The position numbers and the translations under genes are program-made. The notes below the pieces were generated by a model. That model had not been told where the DNA came from. It saw only the letters and a list, made by a program, of their open reading frames with translations, and searched no databases. Of a stretch of DNA of 64,000 bases, positions 18,217-26,560 are shown in pieces. Within the stretch, counting starts at the first letter, position 1. Every line of letters starts with the position of its first letter. Where the stretch lies: positions 124,001 to 188,000 of the forward strand of contig JAGVLS010000004.1 in the NCBI GenBank assembly GCA_020054205.1. Reading direction: 5' to 3'. This DNA is from Candidatus Obscuribacterales bacterium. Its GTDB lineage: Bacteria > Cyanobacteriota > Vampirovibrionia > Obscuribacterales > Obscuribacteraceae.

Positions 18217-18723
18217 TCATTTTGGTAATTGATCTGATGTTGGTAGACTTTCAGGCAATTCGCTTGGGAATGATTCGTTAGCATTGTTCGGCAGATTAGT
18301 TTGTGGTTTTTTGTTTTGCATCAAATTATTTACGAGTGTTGAAACACCACTTAAATCTACTTCTGTTTTTCTGTTACCAAAGAGACCTTTTTTTGTTTTT
18401 ACAGTGTCACCAAATATGGTATTGCCTTCGACATTAGTACTTCCAAATAAACCTTTTTTTGCTGAAAAAGAATTTCCTAAAACATTTACTTCAGTTTTTT
18501 TGCCACCGAATAAGCCTTTCTTTTGCTCGAATTTATTGCCGTATCTATCTTTTACTACTTTGCTCTTGCTTGAAAAGAGACCGTTTTTTATAGTAAATTC
18601 TTCGCCCATGCCACTTTTGATTGTAATGTCATTGCCGCGAGCGAGTACGTTGATACCCGATATTTGCACTAAAATAGATGTAAATATTAGCAATGATGAA
18701 ATATAGACTTTTCGTAAGCTCAT
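18217..18723 (-). CDS. Secreted protein with repeated KKGLFG units
   Basis: A 168-residue protein with a signal peptide (residues 1 to about 28, ending VLARG) followed by four copies of a roughly 22-residue unit centred on K-K/N-GLF-G/S. Examples are NGLFSSKS, KKGLFGGKKTEV, KKGLFGSTNVEG and KKGLFGNRKTEVDL. The spacing suggests a repeating beta-hairpin or solenoid fold in the periplasm or on the surface. The tail is Pro/Asn/Ser-rich. The repeats have no match I can name. The start ATG has AGGATACA upstream. Function unknown. Confidence 0.65.
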   Translation of the reverse strand: MSLRKVYISSLLIFTSILVQISGINVLARGNDITIKSGMGEEFTIKNGLFSSKSKVVKDRYGNKFEQKKGLFGGKKTEVNVLGNSFSAKKGLFGSTNVEGNTIFGDTVKTKKGLFGNRKTEVDLSGVSTLVNNLMQNKKPQTNLPNNANESFPSELPESLPTSDQLPK

Positions 18724-18862
18724 TTATTTTGTATCCTGTAGACAATTACTTAGATTTAGTGACTTAGATTAGCTCTATTTGTTCCTTATTTACAAGACAT
18801 AATGATAAATAGATAGGACGAAATCTAAAATTAAAGCTAATATCACATGGGGATAATTTAGT

Positions 18863-19834
18863 TTGGGCAAGGCAATTGTGGAAGAAGATCTAAGCACTAT
18901 AGCTCAAGGTGTACTTAAGCATAATCATCGATCTATTGCACGAGCAATTAGTATTGTAGAGAATGGTTCTGATGAAGCTCAACAATTAGTACAGCTTTTA
19001 TTTAAGCATTCTGGGCGTTCTCATCTCATTGGTATAACGGGTTCTCCAGGAGTTGGTAAATCTACTCTTGTCGATGCCTTAATATCTCAAATGACTAAAG
19101 AAGGTTTAAAAGTAGGCGTATTAGCAATTGATCCTACTAGTCCATTTACTGGTGGAGCTATTCTTGGTGATCGTATTCGTATGCAAGATCACACATTGAA
19201 TAAAAACGTTTTCATTCGTTCAATGGCAAATCGGGGATATAAGGGTGGCATTGCTTTATCAACTTATGATGCTGTACGGGTATTGGAAGCTAGTGGCTGT
19301 CAGATTGTAATTATTGAAACTGTTGGTGTTGGGCAATCTGAATTAGCTATTGCTAAGACAGCAGATACAACAGTTTTAGTTCTTATGCCTGGAACAGGAG
19401 ATGATGTGCAGGCTATAAAGTCTGGCATTATGGAGATAGGAGATGTATTTGTTGTAAATAAAGGGGATTTGCCCGGGGCAAATCGAACTTATACGGATGT
19501 TATGGCAAGCTTAGAATTGAATTCATATCAATCAAGTTGGCGGCCGCCAGTAGTGATTACCTGTGCTGAGAATAATGAAGGCATTGAAAATCTTTGGCAA
19601 GACATAAAAAAGCATAAAGACTATTTGGATAATTCAGGTGAGTTATTAAAAAGACGAAAAGAAAAAATCCAAACTGAGCTAACTGAATTAGTAGCTGATA
19701 TGGCAAGAGATAATTTGACTCATTCTTTGCAACATTCTCAATTTACTCAAGATCTACTCGACAAATTGGTAAGACAAGAAGTTGATCCACATTCAGCAGC
19801 ACAACTTGTTGTTGAAAATATATTCAATAAATGA
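18863..19834 (+). CDS. meaB: Methylmalonyl-CoA mutase-associated GTPase MeaB/ArgK
   Basis: A G3E-family P-loop GTPase that protects and reactivates the cobalamin enzyme methylmalonyl-CoA mutase. The 323 residues contain the P-loop GSPGVGKST (60-68), the MeaB signature GVLAIDPTSPFTGGAILGDRIRM, the switch region VIIETVGVGQSE, and the guanine-recognition motif NKGD. It starts with TTG, ten bases after GGGGAT; GTG at 18878 is an in-frame alternative. The mutase itself is not in this window, but the protein implies a propionate/methylmalonyl route. The ArgK name reflects an early misassignment. Confidence 0.92.
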   Translation: MGKAIVEEDLSTIAQGVLKHNHRSIARAISIVENGSDEAQQLVQLLFKHSGRSHLIGITGSPGVGKSTLVDALISQMTKEGLKVGVLAIDPTSPFTGGAILGDRIRMQDHTLNKNVFIRSMANRGYKGGIALSTYDAVRVLEASGCQIVIIETVGVGQSELAIAKTADTTVLVLMPGTGDDVQAIKSGIMEIGDVFVVNKGDLPGANRTYTDVMASLELNSYQSSWRPPVVITCAENNEGIENLWQDIKKHKDYLDNSGELLKRRKEKIQTELTELVADMARDNLTHSLQHSQFTQDLLDKLVRQEVDPHSAAQLVVENIFNK

Positions 19835-19974
19835 GGCGAATACTTCTAGAATATTGATGAATAGCGGAAGAATATAGAATGATTATTTTGTCAATTGATA
19901 AATCGTAAAACAAGTGAAAAATAACCTTACTCAATTGTCATCAAAATATGTATATAGAACCAATATTCCTTGAC

Positions 19975-20002
19975 TTGACATGCATTATTAGTGCTGTACG
20001 AT
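19975..20002 (+). promoter_or_regulatory. Candidate promoter of minCDE-rodA
   Basis: A perfect TTGACA at 19975-19980 is followed after 16 bases by TACGAT at 19997-20002. It lies about 90 bases before the minC start, in the only gap upstream of the operon, and a leader of about 80 bases follows. The weak -10 keeps confidence modest. Confidence 0.4.
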
Positions 20003-20091
20003 TTATACATATACATTTTTATTGATTGCTTCTTTGTCAAGCTATTTGCCCACGGAGCTCAGCAATCATAGCTATATGGAATTGATACCTA

Positions 20092-20841
20092 ATGACAAAA
20101 ATAGCAATAATTAGCCAACCAGAACAAAGCTTATTAATAGATATAAGCGGATGTTCTACTTATACGGAAGCCAGCCATCATTTATCATCGACGCTTGAGT
20201 CTTCAAACCAATTTTGTGAAAACAAACATGTTGATTTAAATCTTGGAGACTTAGTTTTAGATAATAATGAAGTTGCTCAAATACTTTCTATTATTTCTGA
20301 AGCTGGCATTGAACCAAGACAAGTTTTTGTTCAGAAGAATGAGACTAAAGATATTTTGCAAAAACTTGGTATTGCCATAGCATCAGGTGAGCCAGCTAAA
20401 TTACTTTCTTTAGAAACAAGTGCTGCTGAAAGTAAAAATACAAAAGATGTACTTGTGATTGCAGATAAAAATTCAGATGATGCCCCTAATTTATTAGCTA
20501 ATCAACCTGTTTTGTATTTAAGACAAACGCTTAGATCTGGGCAAGCTGTGAGCCACGGTGGACATTTGGTCATAATTGGTGATGTCAATCCTGGAGCCGA
20601 AATAATGGCTAAAGGGGACATTATTGTATGGGGTGCATTAAGAGGTATGGCTCATGCTGGTGTTGATGGAAATATTGATGCTCATATCAGTGCTCTTAAA
20701 TTAGCGCCAATTCAATTAAGAATTGCTCATGCTATCGCTCGTGCTCCAGATAGGTCAGCTGGTTTTTCAGCTAATGCTGGTCCTGAGACAGCACGAATTG
20801 TAGATGGAAAAATTCGTATAGTGAGCTCAGCTCCTGAATAG
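20092..20841 (+). CDS. minC: Septum site-determining protein MinC
   Basis: MinC blocks FtsZ ring formation away from midcell when held at the membrane by MinD. The 249 residues have a variable N-terminal domain (1 to about 105), an acidic linker, and the conserved C-terminal beta-helix domain with RQTLRSGQAVSHGGHLVIIGDVN and the MAKGDIIVWGALRGMAHAG segment, the MinD-binding surface. It heads the minC-minD-minE-rodA cluster, 73 bases before minD. The order is standard and all genes are intact. Confidence 0.93.
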   Translation: MTKIAIISQPEQSLLIDISGCSTYTEASHHLSSTLESSNQFCENKHVDLNLGDLVLDNNEVAQILSIISEAGIEPRQVFVQKNETKDILQKLGIAIASGEPAKLLSLETSAAESKNTKDVLVIADKNSDDAPNLLANQPVLYLRQTLRSGQAVSHGGHLVIIGDVNPGAEIMAKGDIIVWGALRGMAHAGVDGNIDAHISALKLAPIQLRIAHAIARAPDRSAGFSANAGPETARIVDGKIRIVSSAPE

Positions 20842-20914
20842 TTTGAAAAATGGATTTAAAAAAGAGTCAGTAGGGATTCAATGGTATGCACTCTCTTAAT
20901 AAAGGGTAAATGAA

Positions 20915-21727
20915 ATGAGTGGTCGAGTAATTGTAGTAACATCCGGTAAAGGTGGCGTTGGTAAAACAACAGCATCAGCAAATATTGGAGTAGCTCTAGC
21001 TTCATTAGGTGCTAGTGTTGGTTTAGTTGATATGGATATAGGTTTAAGAAATCTAGACATATTAATGGGATTGGAAAATCGTGTGGTTTACAACCTGGTT
21101 GATGTAGTAGAGGAAAAATGTAAGCTTCGGCAAGCTTTAGTAAAAGATAAACGATTACCAAATCTTAGTCTTTTACCTGCTGCTCAGACACGAGATAAAT
21201 CAGCAGTAAATGTAGAACAAATGGAAAAGCTTTGCAAAGAGCTAAAAGAGCTATTTGATTTTGTTATTGTTGACAGTCCAGCTGGAATTGAAGGTGGTTT
21301 CCAAAATGCAGTAGCAGGAGCTGATGAAGCTATTGTCATCACTACTCCCGAGATGTCGGCAGTAAGAGATGCAGATCGTGTTATTGGTTTATTGGAAGCT
21401 CGTAAAGAAGATATTGGACAATATCGTTTAGTAATTAATCGTATAAGACCAGCAATGGTTAAAAGTAACGATATGATGAGTGTGGAAGATGTTTTAGAAA
21501 TCCTGTCAGTTAAACTATTAGGTGTAGTGCCCGAGGATGATGAAATTATTATTTCTACAAATAAAGGTGAGCCAATAGCTGGTACGGAAAATGCAAGGGC
21601 AGGTCAAGCATATCGTAATATAGCTAGACGCATACGTGGAGAAGAAGTCCCATTTATTGATCTCGATTCGCTTAACACTACTTGGTTGAGCAAAATTGTC
21701 AAAATATTCAACCCGGTCCGGGTATAG
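20915..21727 (+). CDS. minD: Septum site-determining ATPase MinD
   Basis: MinD is a membrane-cycling ATPase that recruits MinC and is displaced by MinE. The deviant Walker A GKGGVGKTT (11-19, with both Lys) and the DMDIGLRNLD block are diagnostic. The protein of 270 residues ends in a short basic and hydrophobic tail, WLSKIVKIFNPVRV, which fits the amphipathic membrane-targeting helix. AAAGGG upstream of ATG 20915 gives a good ribosome site. It lies between minC and minE. Confidence 0.97.
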   Translation: MSGRVIVVTSGKGGVGKTTASANIGVALASLGASVGLVDMDIGLRNLDILMGLENRVVYNLVDVVEEKCKLRQALVKDKRLPNLSLLPAAQTRDKSAVNVEQMEKLCKELKELFDFVIVDSPAGIEGGFQNAVAGADEAIVITTPEMSAVRDADRVIGLLEARKEDIGQYRLVINRIRPAMVKSNDMMSVEDVLEILSVKLLGVVPEDDEIIISTNKGEPIAGTENARAGQAYRNIARRIRGEEVPFIDLDSLNTTWLSKIVKIFNPVRV

Positions 21728-21742
21728 ACAAAGGAGTGTAAA

Positions 21743-22000
21743 GTGCAAGTTCTTAATTGGTTTTTCCGCAGTAAGGATGAAACTGTTGCCACCCGGGCAA
21801 AAGATCGTATGAGATTAATGCTCATCCACGATCGTCTTGAATTGCCCCCTGATCGATTAGCTAGTTTAGAAGAAGAATTGATCGCTGTAGTTTCTCGCTA
21901 TTTTGAAATTGATCGACTGACAACTAGGTTCGATCTAAAACAATATGAGCGTCGAGCAGCATTAATTGCTAATTTCCCGCTACTTAGATCAAAATCATAG
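21743..22000 (+). CDS. minE: Cell division topological factor MinE
   Basis: MinE drives MinCD oscillation by stimulating the MinD ATPase. The 85-residue protein has the anti-MinCD N-terminal helix (VLNWFF then DRMRLMLIHDR, residues 1 to about 30) and the C-terminal dimerisation domain. It starts with GTG after an AAGGAG site, 15 bases after minD. The last 35 bases overlap the start of rodA as read from TTG, indicating coupling. The length is normal for the family. Confidence 0.93.
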   Translation: MQVLNWFFRSKDETVATRAKDRMRLMLIHDRLELPPDRLASLEEELIAVVSRYFEIDRLTTRFDLKQYERRAALIANFPLLRSKS

Positions 22001-23309
22001 CTTCGACAAATTCAAGTTTATTGCTTTGAAACATATTGCTAGTAGTTCATTTTTGTGGCGTTCTTTGATTCAATCATTGCAATGTCTTGATTGGTTATTA
22101 ATTGCTGCAATTAGTCTTTTACTGGCTGTTGGACTTACTACTCTTTCATATCAAGGTAGTAATTTTCATAGTAAACAGTGTGAATTCCTCTTAGCAGGGC
22201 TTGTGGCCTGTTTTGTTTTTGCGCGCATTCCCTATCTGTTTTGGTCTAACAAAATAGTTCTTTTTGCTTTATACGGCATCAACTTAATTCTCTTAGGAGC
22301 AGTTATGGTGATGGGACATTCAGCAATGGGAGCACAAAGATGGTTAGCACTTGGTCCTTTGACTTTGCAACCGTCTGAAATTGCAAAACTAGTTGTAATT
22401 TTTAGCTTGGCTGCTTGGTTAGCAAAATATCCAATCATAAAATTTTGGGATTGTTTCAAAGCGTTAGCGATAATTGCTGTTCCTGCGTTTTTAGTGTTTA
22501 AACAACCAGATTTAGGAACATCGCTTACATTTGGTACGGTGTTTTTAGGAGTAATTTTTTGGGCAGGAGCAACTGTGCTTGATTTAGTTGTTATTTTTAG
22601 TCCTATTTTAAGCCTGATTTTTAATGCTCTCAATCCTGCTTTATGGTGGGGATTTTTAATTGTTTTATTTGTACTACTTATATTTTGGTGGCGCAAAGAT
22701 AATTGGACTCTGGTAATTAGAGTGATTTTGTCTTTAGCAATTGTTATAGCAAATATTGGTATGGGAGAACTAAGACCAAAACTTTGGGGGGTTTTAAAAC
22801 CATATCAACAAAAACGACTAACTAGTTTTATAAATCCATATGATGATCCTAGAGGTTCTGGCTATCATATTTTGCAAAGTCTAATTGCTATTGGTAATGG
22901 TGGCATATTTGGTGCGGGGCTTGGACGTGGTAATCAAAGCCAAGGTGCATTTATTCCAGAAAGACATACTGATTTTATATTTGCTGTTGTTTCTGAAGAA
23001 TTAGGTTTTCGTATCTCAGCGCTTGTAGTACTTGCCTATTCGCTTCTTTGTATTAGAGCTGCCCTCATTGCCTATCAAGCAAGAAGTGAACCATTTGGTA
23101 GCTTGGTGGCAATTGGAATTATGTTTATGTTTTTGTTTCATGTCTTTTTGAATATAGGCATGACTATAGGTATTATGCCAGTCGCTGGAGTTCCATTACC
23201 TTTTTTAAGCTATGGTGGTACAGCTCTTATCATTGATATGAGCGCCATTGGTATTTTGCTATCAATACATTTGCTAAATCCACCACCACGCAAAGATATT
23301 TGGACTTAG
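21966..23309 (+). CDS. rodA: Rod-shape SEDS glycosyltransferase RodA
   Basis: A SEDS-family peptidoglycan glycosyltransferase of 447 residues with about ten membrane helices. The diagnostic block is IAIGNGGIFGAGLGRGNQSQG plus FIPERHTDFIFAVVSEELGF, which matches RodA more than FtsW through the Gln-Ser-Gln, and the C-terminal SYGGTALIIDMSAIG. The TTG start at 21966 overlaps minE by 35 bases. A later in-frame TTG near 22030 is possible. It works with a class B PBP in lateral wall growth. The link to minCDE suggests a shared transcript for division and elongation. Confidence 0.9.
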   Translation: MLISRYLDQNHSFDKFKFIALKHIASSSFLWRSLIQSLQCLDWLLIAAISLLLAVGLTTLSYQGSNFHSKQCEFLLAGLVACFVFARIPYLFWSNKIVLFALYGINLILLGAVMVMGHSAMGAQRWLALGPLTLQPSEIAKLVVIFSLAAWLAKYPIIKFWDCFKALAIIAVPAFLVFKQPDLGTSLTFGTVFLGVIFWAGATVLDLVVIFSPILSLIFNALNPALWWGFLIVLFVLLIFWWRKDNWTLVIRVILSLAIVIANIGMGELRPKLWGVLKPYQQKRLTSFINPYDDPRGSGYHILQSLIAIGNGGIFGAGLGRGNQSQGAFIPERHTDFIFAVVSEELGFRISALVVLAYSLLCIRAALIAYQARSEPFGSLVAIGIMFMFLFHVFLNIGMTIGIMPVAGVPLPFLSYGGTALIIDMSAIGILLSIHLLNPPPRKDIWT

Positions 23310-23316
23310 CTTTAAA

Positions 23317-23883
23317 TTAGATAGAAGCTTTAGGAGCTTTTACGTCAGTGTAATTTCTCACTAGGTTATTAGATTCGTTATATTCAAAAGCGTCTAGCTC
23401 TGCTTGAGAAATGGACATGTTTGATAATTTGCCTGATTGTCCTATTGCTACCATTCTGTCTAATACCGATAGCATATCTTCTAAGTGGCGAGCTAAAGCT
23501 CTTCCTTGCGGTAATATTTGTTCTACACTTGCATCAAATACGATTTGTGCTTGCACACCGCCTGTGATACCACTAGCGCTTTGATGATGATTATTTTGTA
23601 CATAACATTGAAAATGCATTTTTAGTGCAGCATTTGGTTCTGTGAAAAGCGTAATTATGTGATGAAAACCTTGGTTGGTCACTGCAATCTCACCAACTAA
23701 TTGATTGAAAGTAGCAGGTCCATTTGGAATAAGTCCTTGGATTTTGCCTGCTTGCGTGCCTAATTCTTGGGCTAAGAGTTCTACTAAACCAACGAAAGCA
23801 GCTACTCCCTTAAGATCCACTGTTTTATTAGCAGGTGCGGCCTGCCTGTTTGCGTCATTGTTAAATGTATTTTCGCTAGGCAT
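23317..23883 (-). CDS. Hypothetical protein
   Basis: A 188-residue soluble protein, mainly helical in prediction, with a beta-like middle (ALKMHFQCYVQ, then a GGVQAQIVFDASV segment) and a tail ending NYTDVKAPKASI. There is no signal peptide and no cysteine cluster or Walker motif. A GAGAAT purine run precedes ATG 23883. It converges closely on rodA. No family is recognised; the even amino-acid composition and intact frame support a real gene. Confidence 0.6.
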   Translation of the reverse strand: MPSENTFNNDANRQAAPANKTVDLKGVAAFVGLVELLAQELGTQAGKIQGLIPNGPATFNQLVGEIAVTNQGFHHIITLFTEPNAALKMHFQCYVQNNHHQSASGITGGVQAQIVFDASVEQILPQGRALARHLEDMLSVLDRMVAIGQSGKLSNMSISQAELDAFEYNESNNLVRNYTDVKAPKASI

Positions 23884-24095
23884 AATGATTCTCTTTCTTT
23901 AGCCTTGAGGTTTTTCAAGGATTCACTAATAAATAACACTATCTATTTAGTATAGTGCATTTAACTTACTCTTAAGTATAGTTCAACAGAGGATTTATGA
24001 GAAGGGGCCTGGCTTTATCAAAATCTAAGCAATAGTCAAGGTATTGCCTGATAATTTAAGCTAAAATGCTATATTTCTTGCATTTTTAGTAATTA

Positions 24096-25034
24096 ATGAT
24101 AGTCAAAAATGATAGTTTAAATATCTCTTGTCCCCAAAATAATCGGGATTTGGACCCTAAAAACGGTCTACCTTTATTATTTGAATGGCTAGAAATGATC
24201 AAGTTTGAGCATAGTATTTTTGCTCTACCTTTTGCTTTATCAGGCTTATATTTAGCAAAAAATACATTGCCATCCTGGCATACCATATTGTGGACAATTG
24301 TAGCTTTTATTGGTGCACGCTCGGCAGCGATGACCTTAAACCGTTTAATAGACGCTTCAATTGATGTTTTAAATCCAAGAACAAAAACACGGGCAATTCC
24401 AAAAGGAACTATAAAATACGGGCAAGCAATTGTATTTACCTTAATTTCTTTTGCAATTATGTTTTATGCAGCATTTCAATTGCCACCTTTGTGTTTATTA
24501 TTGTCCCCAATAGCTGTTTTTATACTAAGTTTTTACTCTTATACAAAACGTTTTACTGCTTTATGCCATATTGTTTTAGGCATTGCAGTCTCTGGAGCAG
24601 CATTAGGTGGATGGGTAGCAGCCGGTGGTGAACTTAATCAATGGTCGTGCTGGTTATTGATGATTGCTGTAGCAACATGGGTGGCGGGTTTCGATATTAT
24701 TTATGCTTTGCTTGATATGGATTTTGATAGAGAAAAAAATGTGTTTAGTATGCCAGCTTGTTATGGTGTATCTAAGGCATTATTTATTTCATCATTTTTA
24801 CACATAATTACCGCATTATGTCTTGTTGCTTTAGGAATAAATCTAAGTTTAGGGTCTTTATATTGGCTTGGACTTGCCTGTGTATTAGGTATGCTTGTTT
24901 ATGAACATTCGCTTGTTAGAGTTCATGATTTATCGAAAGTAAATCAAGCTTTTTTTACAATTAATGGCGTAGTAAGCATAATTTGCTTTTTAGCAATTTT
25001 TTTAGATCGCATTTTTTTCATAAATTTCAACTAA
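24096..25034 (+). CDS. ubiA: UbiA-family prenyltransferase (4-hydroxybenzoate/menaquinone type)
   Basis: Membrane enzyme that attaches a polyprenyl chain to an aromatic ring in quinone biosynthesis. The 312 residues have about eight helices, the first Asp-rich motif NRLIDASID (N82, D86, D90) and the second, DIIYALLDMDFDREK near residue 205, both Mg-diphosphate sites. The FDREKNVFSMPA block is shared by UbiA and the futalosine-pathway MqnP. MqnP is plausible if this organism makes menaquinone by futalosine, but no other mqn gene is in the window. It stands alone. Confidence 0.85.
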   Translation: MIVKNDSLNISCPQNNRDLDPKNGLPLLFEWLEMIKFEHSIFALPFALSGLYLAKNTLPSWHTILWTIVAFIGARSAAMTLNRLIDASIDVLNPRTKTRAIPKGTIKYGQAIVFTLISFAIMFYAAFQLPPLCLLLSPIAVFILSFYSYTKRFTALCHIVLGIAVSGAALGGWVAAGGELNQWSCWLLMIAVATWVAGFDIIYALLDMDFDREKNVFSMPACYGVSKALFISSFLHIITALCLVALGINLSLGSLYWLGLACVLGMLVYEHSLVRVHDLSKVNQAFFTINGVVSIICFLAIFLDRIFFINFN

Positions 25035-25094
25035 GCTTTTATGGGAAAAACCGGGTAGTAAATATTGCTATCTTAATACTATAGTATGCACAGA

Positions 25095-25152
25095 TGCTCG
25101 CAATAAAGGCGAAGACGTGAAAAAATACCAGGCGAGCAGCTACCGCTTCGCC
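25095..25152 (+). promoter_or_regulatory. Pseudoknot-like structured leader of the MFS transporter gene
   Basis: TGCTCGC (25095-25101) pairs with GCGAGCA (25132-25138), and GGCGAAG (25108-25114) pairs with CTTCGCC (25146-25152). The arms interleave as A-B-A'-B', the topology of an H-type pseudoknot, with loops of about 6, 17 and 7 bases. The second arms can instead fold locally as GGCGAGC with GCTTCGCC, giving an alternative structure. It ends about 34 bases before the ATG at 25187, and the Shine-Dalgarno AAGGG lies outside it. The sequence matches no riboswitch class I can recognise. Confidence 0.4.
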
Positions 25153-25186
25153 AGTGTCAGCCTAATATATTAATTCAAGGGTCTAA

Positions 25187-26560
25187 ATGCAGAAAACTAA
25201 AGACTCGGCTATTTCATCTTTAAGTGTTTCTCGTTCCAAAAATACTTTAGATAATAAAAGTTCTCGTTGGCATGTGCTTATGGCAAGCTGGCTAGGGACC
25301 ATGTTTGATGGCATGGATGCCTCCATTTTTGTATTGATTTTATTTCCTGCTTTATCCGATATTTTACATACTACTTCTTATACTGAAGTTGGATTAGCTG
25401 GATCAATTGTTATGGCTACTTTTATGTTCGGCTGGGCAATTGGTGCGATTGCCTTTGGCATAATTGCTGATTATATTGGACGAACAAAAACCATGATGCT
25501 GACTATATTATTATATGCTAGCGCCACTGGTTTATGTGCGCTAAGTCATAGCTATCAAGAATTAGCTTTTTATCGCTTTTTAGTTGGCTTAGGTATTGGT
25601 GGAGAAGTTATTTGTGGAGCTATATTAGTATCTGAATGTTGGAGGAATAAATCGCGTGTTCATGCAGTGGGAGTTCTAACTAGCGCTTTTGGAGCTGGAT
25701 ATTTAGTGGCAGCGCTTTTAAATTTAGTTCTTAGTCCTATTGGTTGGCGTTGGTTATTTGTAGCTGGAATTGCTCCAGCTCTAGTTACACTTTATATACG
25801 AAGTAAAGTTAGTGAACCATTGCATTTTGAATTAAATAAAGAATATAAAAAGCGATTGAGAGAAAAAGAAAAATCTTCTTTAACACAAGAAGAAAAAGAA
25901 TTATTGAGTTTGACAGTTGTACAAATATTTAATAAGGAAAATATTGTTCAAACTTTAAAAGTGTCATTTATTACTAGCGTAATGATAATTGGTTATTGGG
26001 CGGTTTTAGCTTGGGTGCCACCCTGGATAAATCAATTAACTGGTACATCAGCCATAGTAGAAAGAAGTCTGGCAGCAGCTTTATTTAACGTGGGAGCAAT
26101 TACTGGTAATTGTTTATCTGGTTCTATTATCAATTTTATGGGACGCCGTAAAAGCTTCATGATTTTTTTCATGGGTGCTTTTATATCTGCAAGTACCATG
26201 TTTTTAACCATAAAAAGTTTTGGACCAATACTTTTAGCCGCGATGACAATAGCTGGCTTTTTTGCTAGTGGTATTTTTGGCTATATATATATTTATACGC
26301 CAGAATTATTTAAGGCTAGGATTCGTGGTACCGCTTTTGGTTTCAGTATGCAAGTGGGCAGATTTGCTGCTGCCATTGCAGCTCTTATTAGCGGTCAGCT
26401 AATTGCTTTCTTTAATGGCTCATATGCCATTGCTGCTGCTTGTTTGTCTGCTGTTTATCTTTTAGGATTTATAGCTGCTTTTTTCTTGCCTGAAACAAAA
26501 GGCGAAGTATTTAATTTAGAATTAACAACTCCAATTAATTTGGCTGGGCATAAGAAATAA
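25187..26560 (+). CDS. MFS transporter, sugar/carboxylate symporter type
   Basis: A 457-residue protein with twelve membrane helices and the MFS loop 2-3 signature, GIIADYIGRTKTMM, near residue 100. FDGMDASIFVLILFPAL in helix 1 with its two Asp, and the central loop EKEKSSLTQEEKE, resemble the sialic acid/aromatic acid/lactate symporter group (NanT, AAHS, JEN-like). No substrate residue fixes the cargo. A long leader with pseudoknot-like arms precedes it, and AAGGG six bases upstream is the ribosome site. Its last 26 bases overlap the convergent kinase gene. Confidence 0.85.
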   Translation: MQKTKDSAISSLSVSRSKNTLDNKSSRWHVLMASWLGTMFDGMDASIFVLILFPALSDILHTTSYTEVGLAGSIVMATFMFGWAIGAIAFGIIADYIGRTKTMMLTILLYASATGLCALSHSYQELAFYRFLVGLGIGGEVICGAILVSECWRNKSRVHAVGVLTSAFGAGYLVAALLNLVLSPIGWRWLFVAGIAPALVTLYIRSKVSEPLHFELNKEYKKRLREKEKSSLTQEEKELLSLTVVQIFNKENIVQTLKVSFITSVMIIGYWAVLAWVPPWINQLTGTSAIVERSLAAALFNVGAITGNCLSGSIINFMGRRKSFMIFFMGAFISASTMFLTIKSFGPILLAAMTIAGFFASGIFGYIYIYTPELFKARIRGTAFGFSMQVGRFAAAIAALISGQLIAFFNGSYAIAAACLSAVYLLGFIAAFFLPETKGEVFNLELTTPINLAGHKK

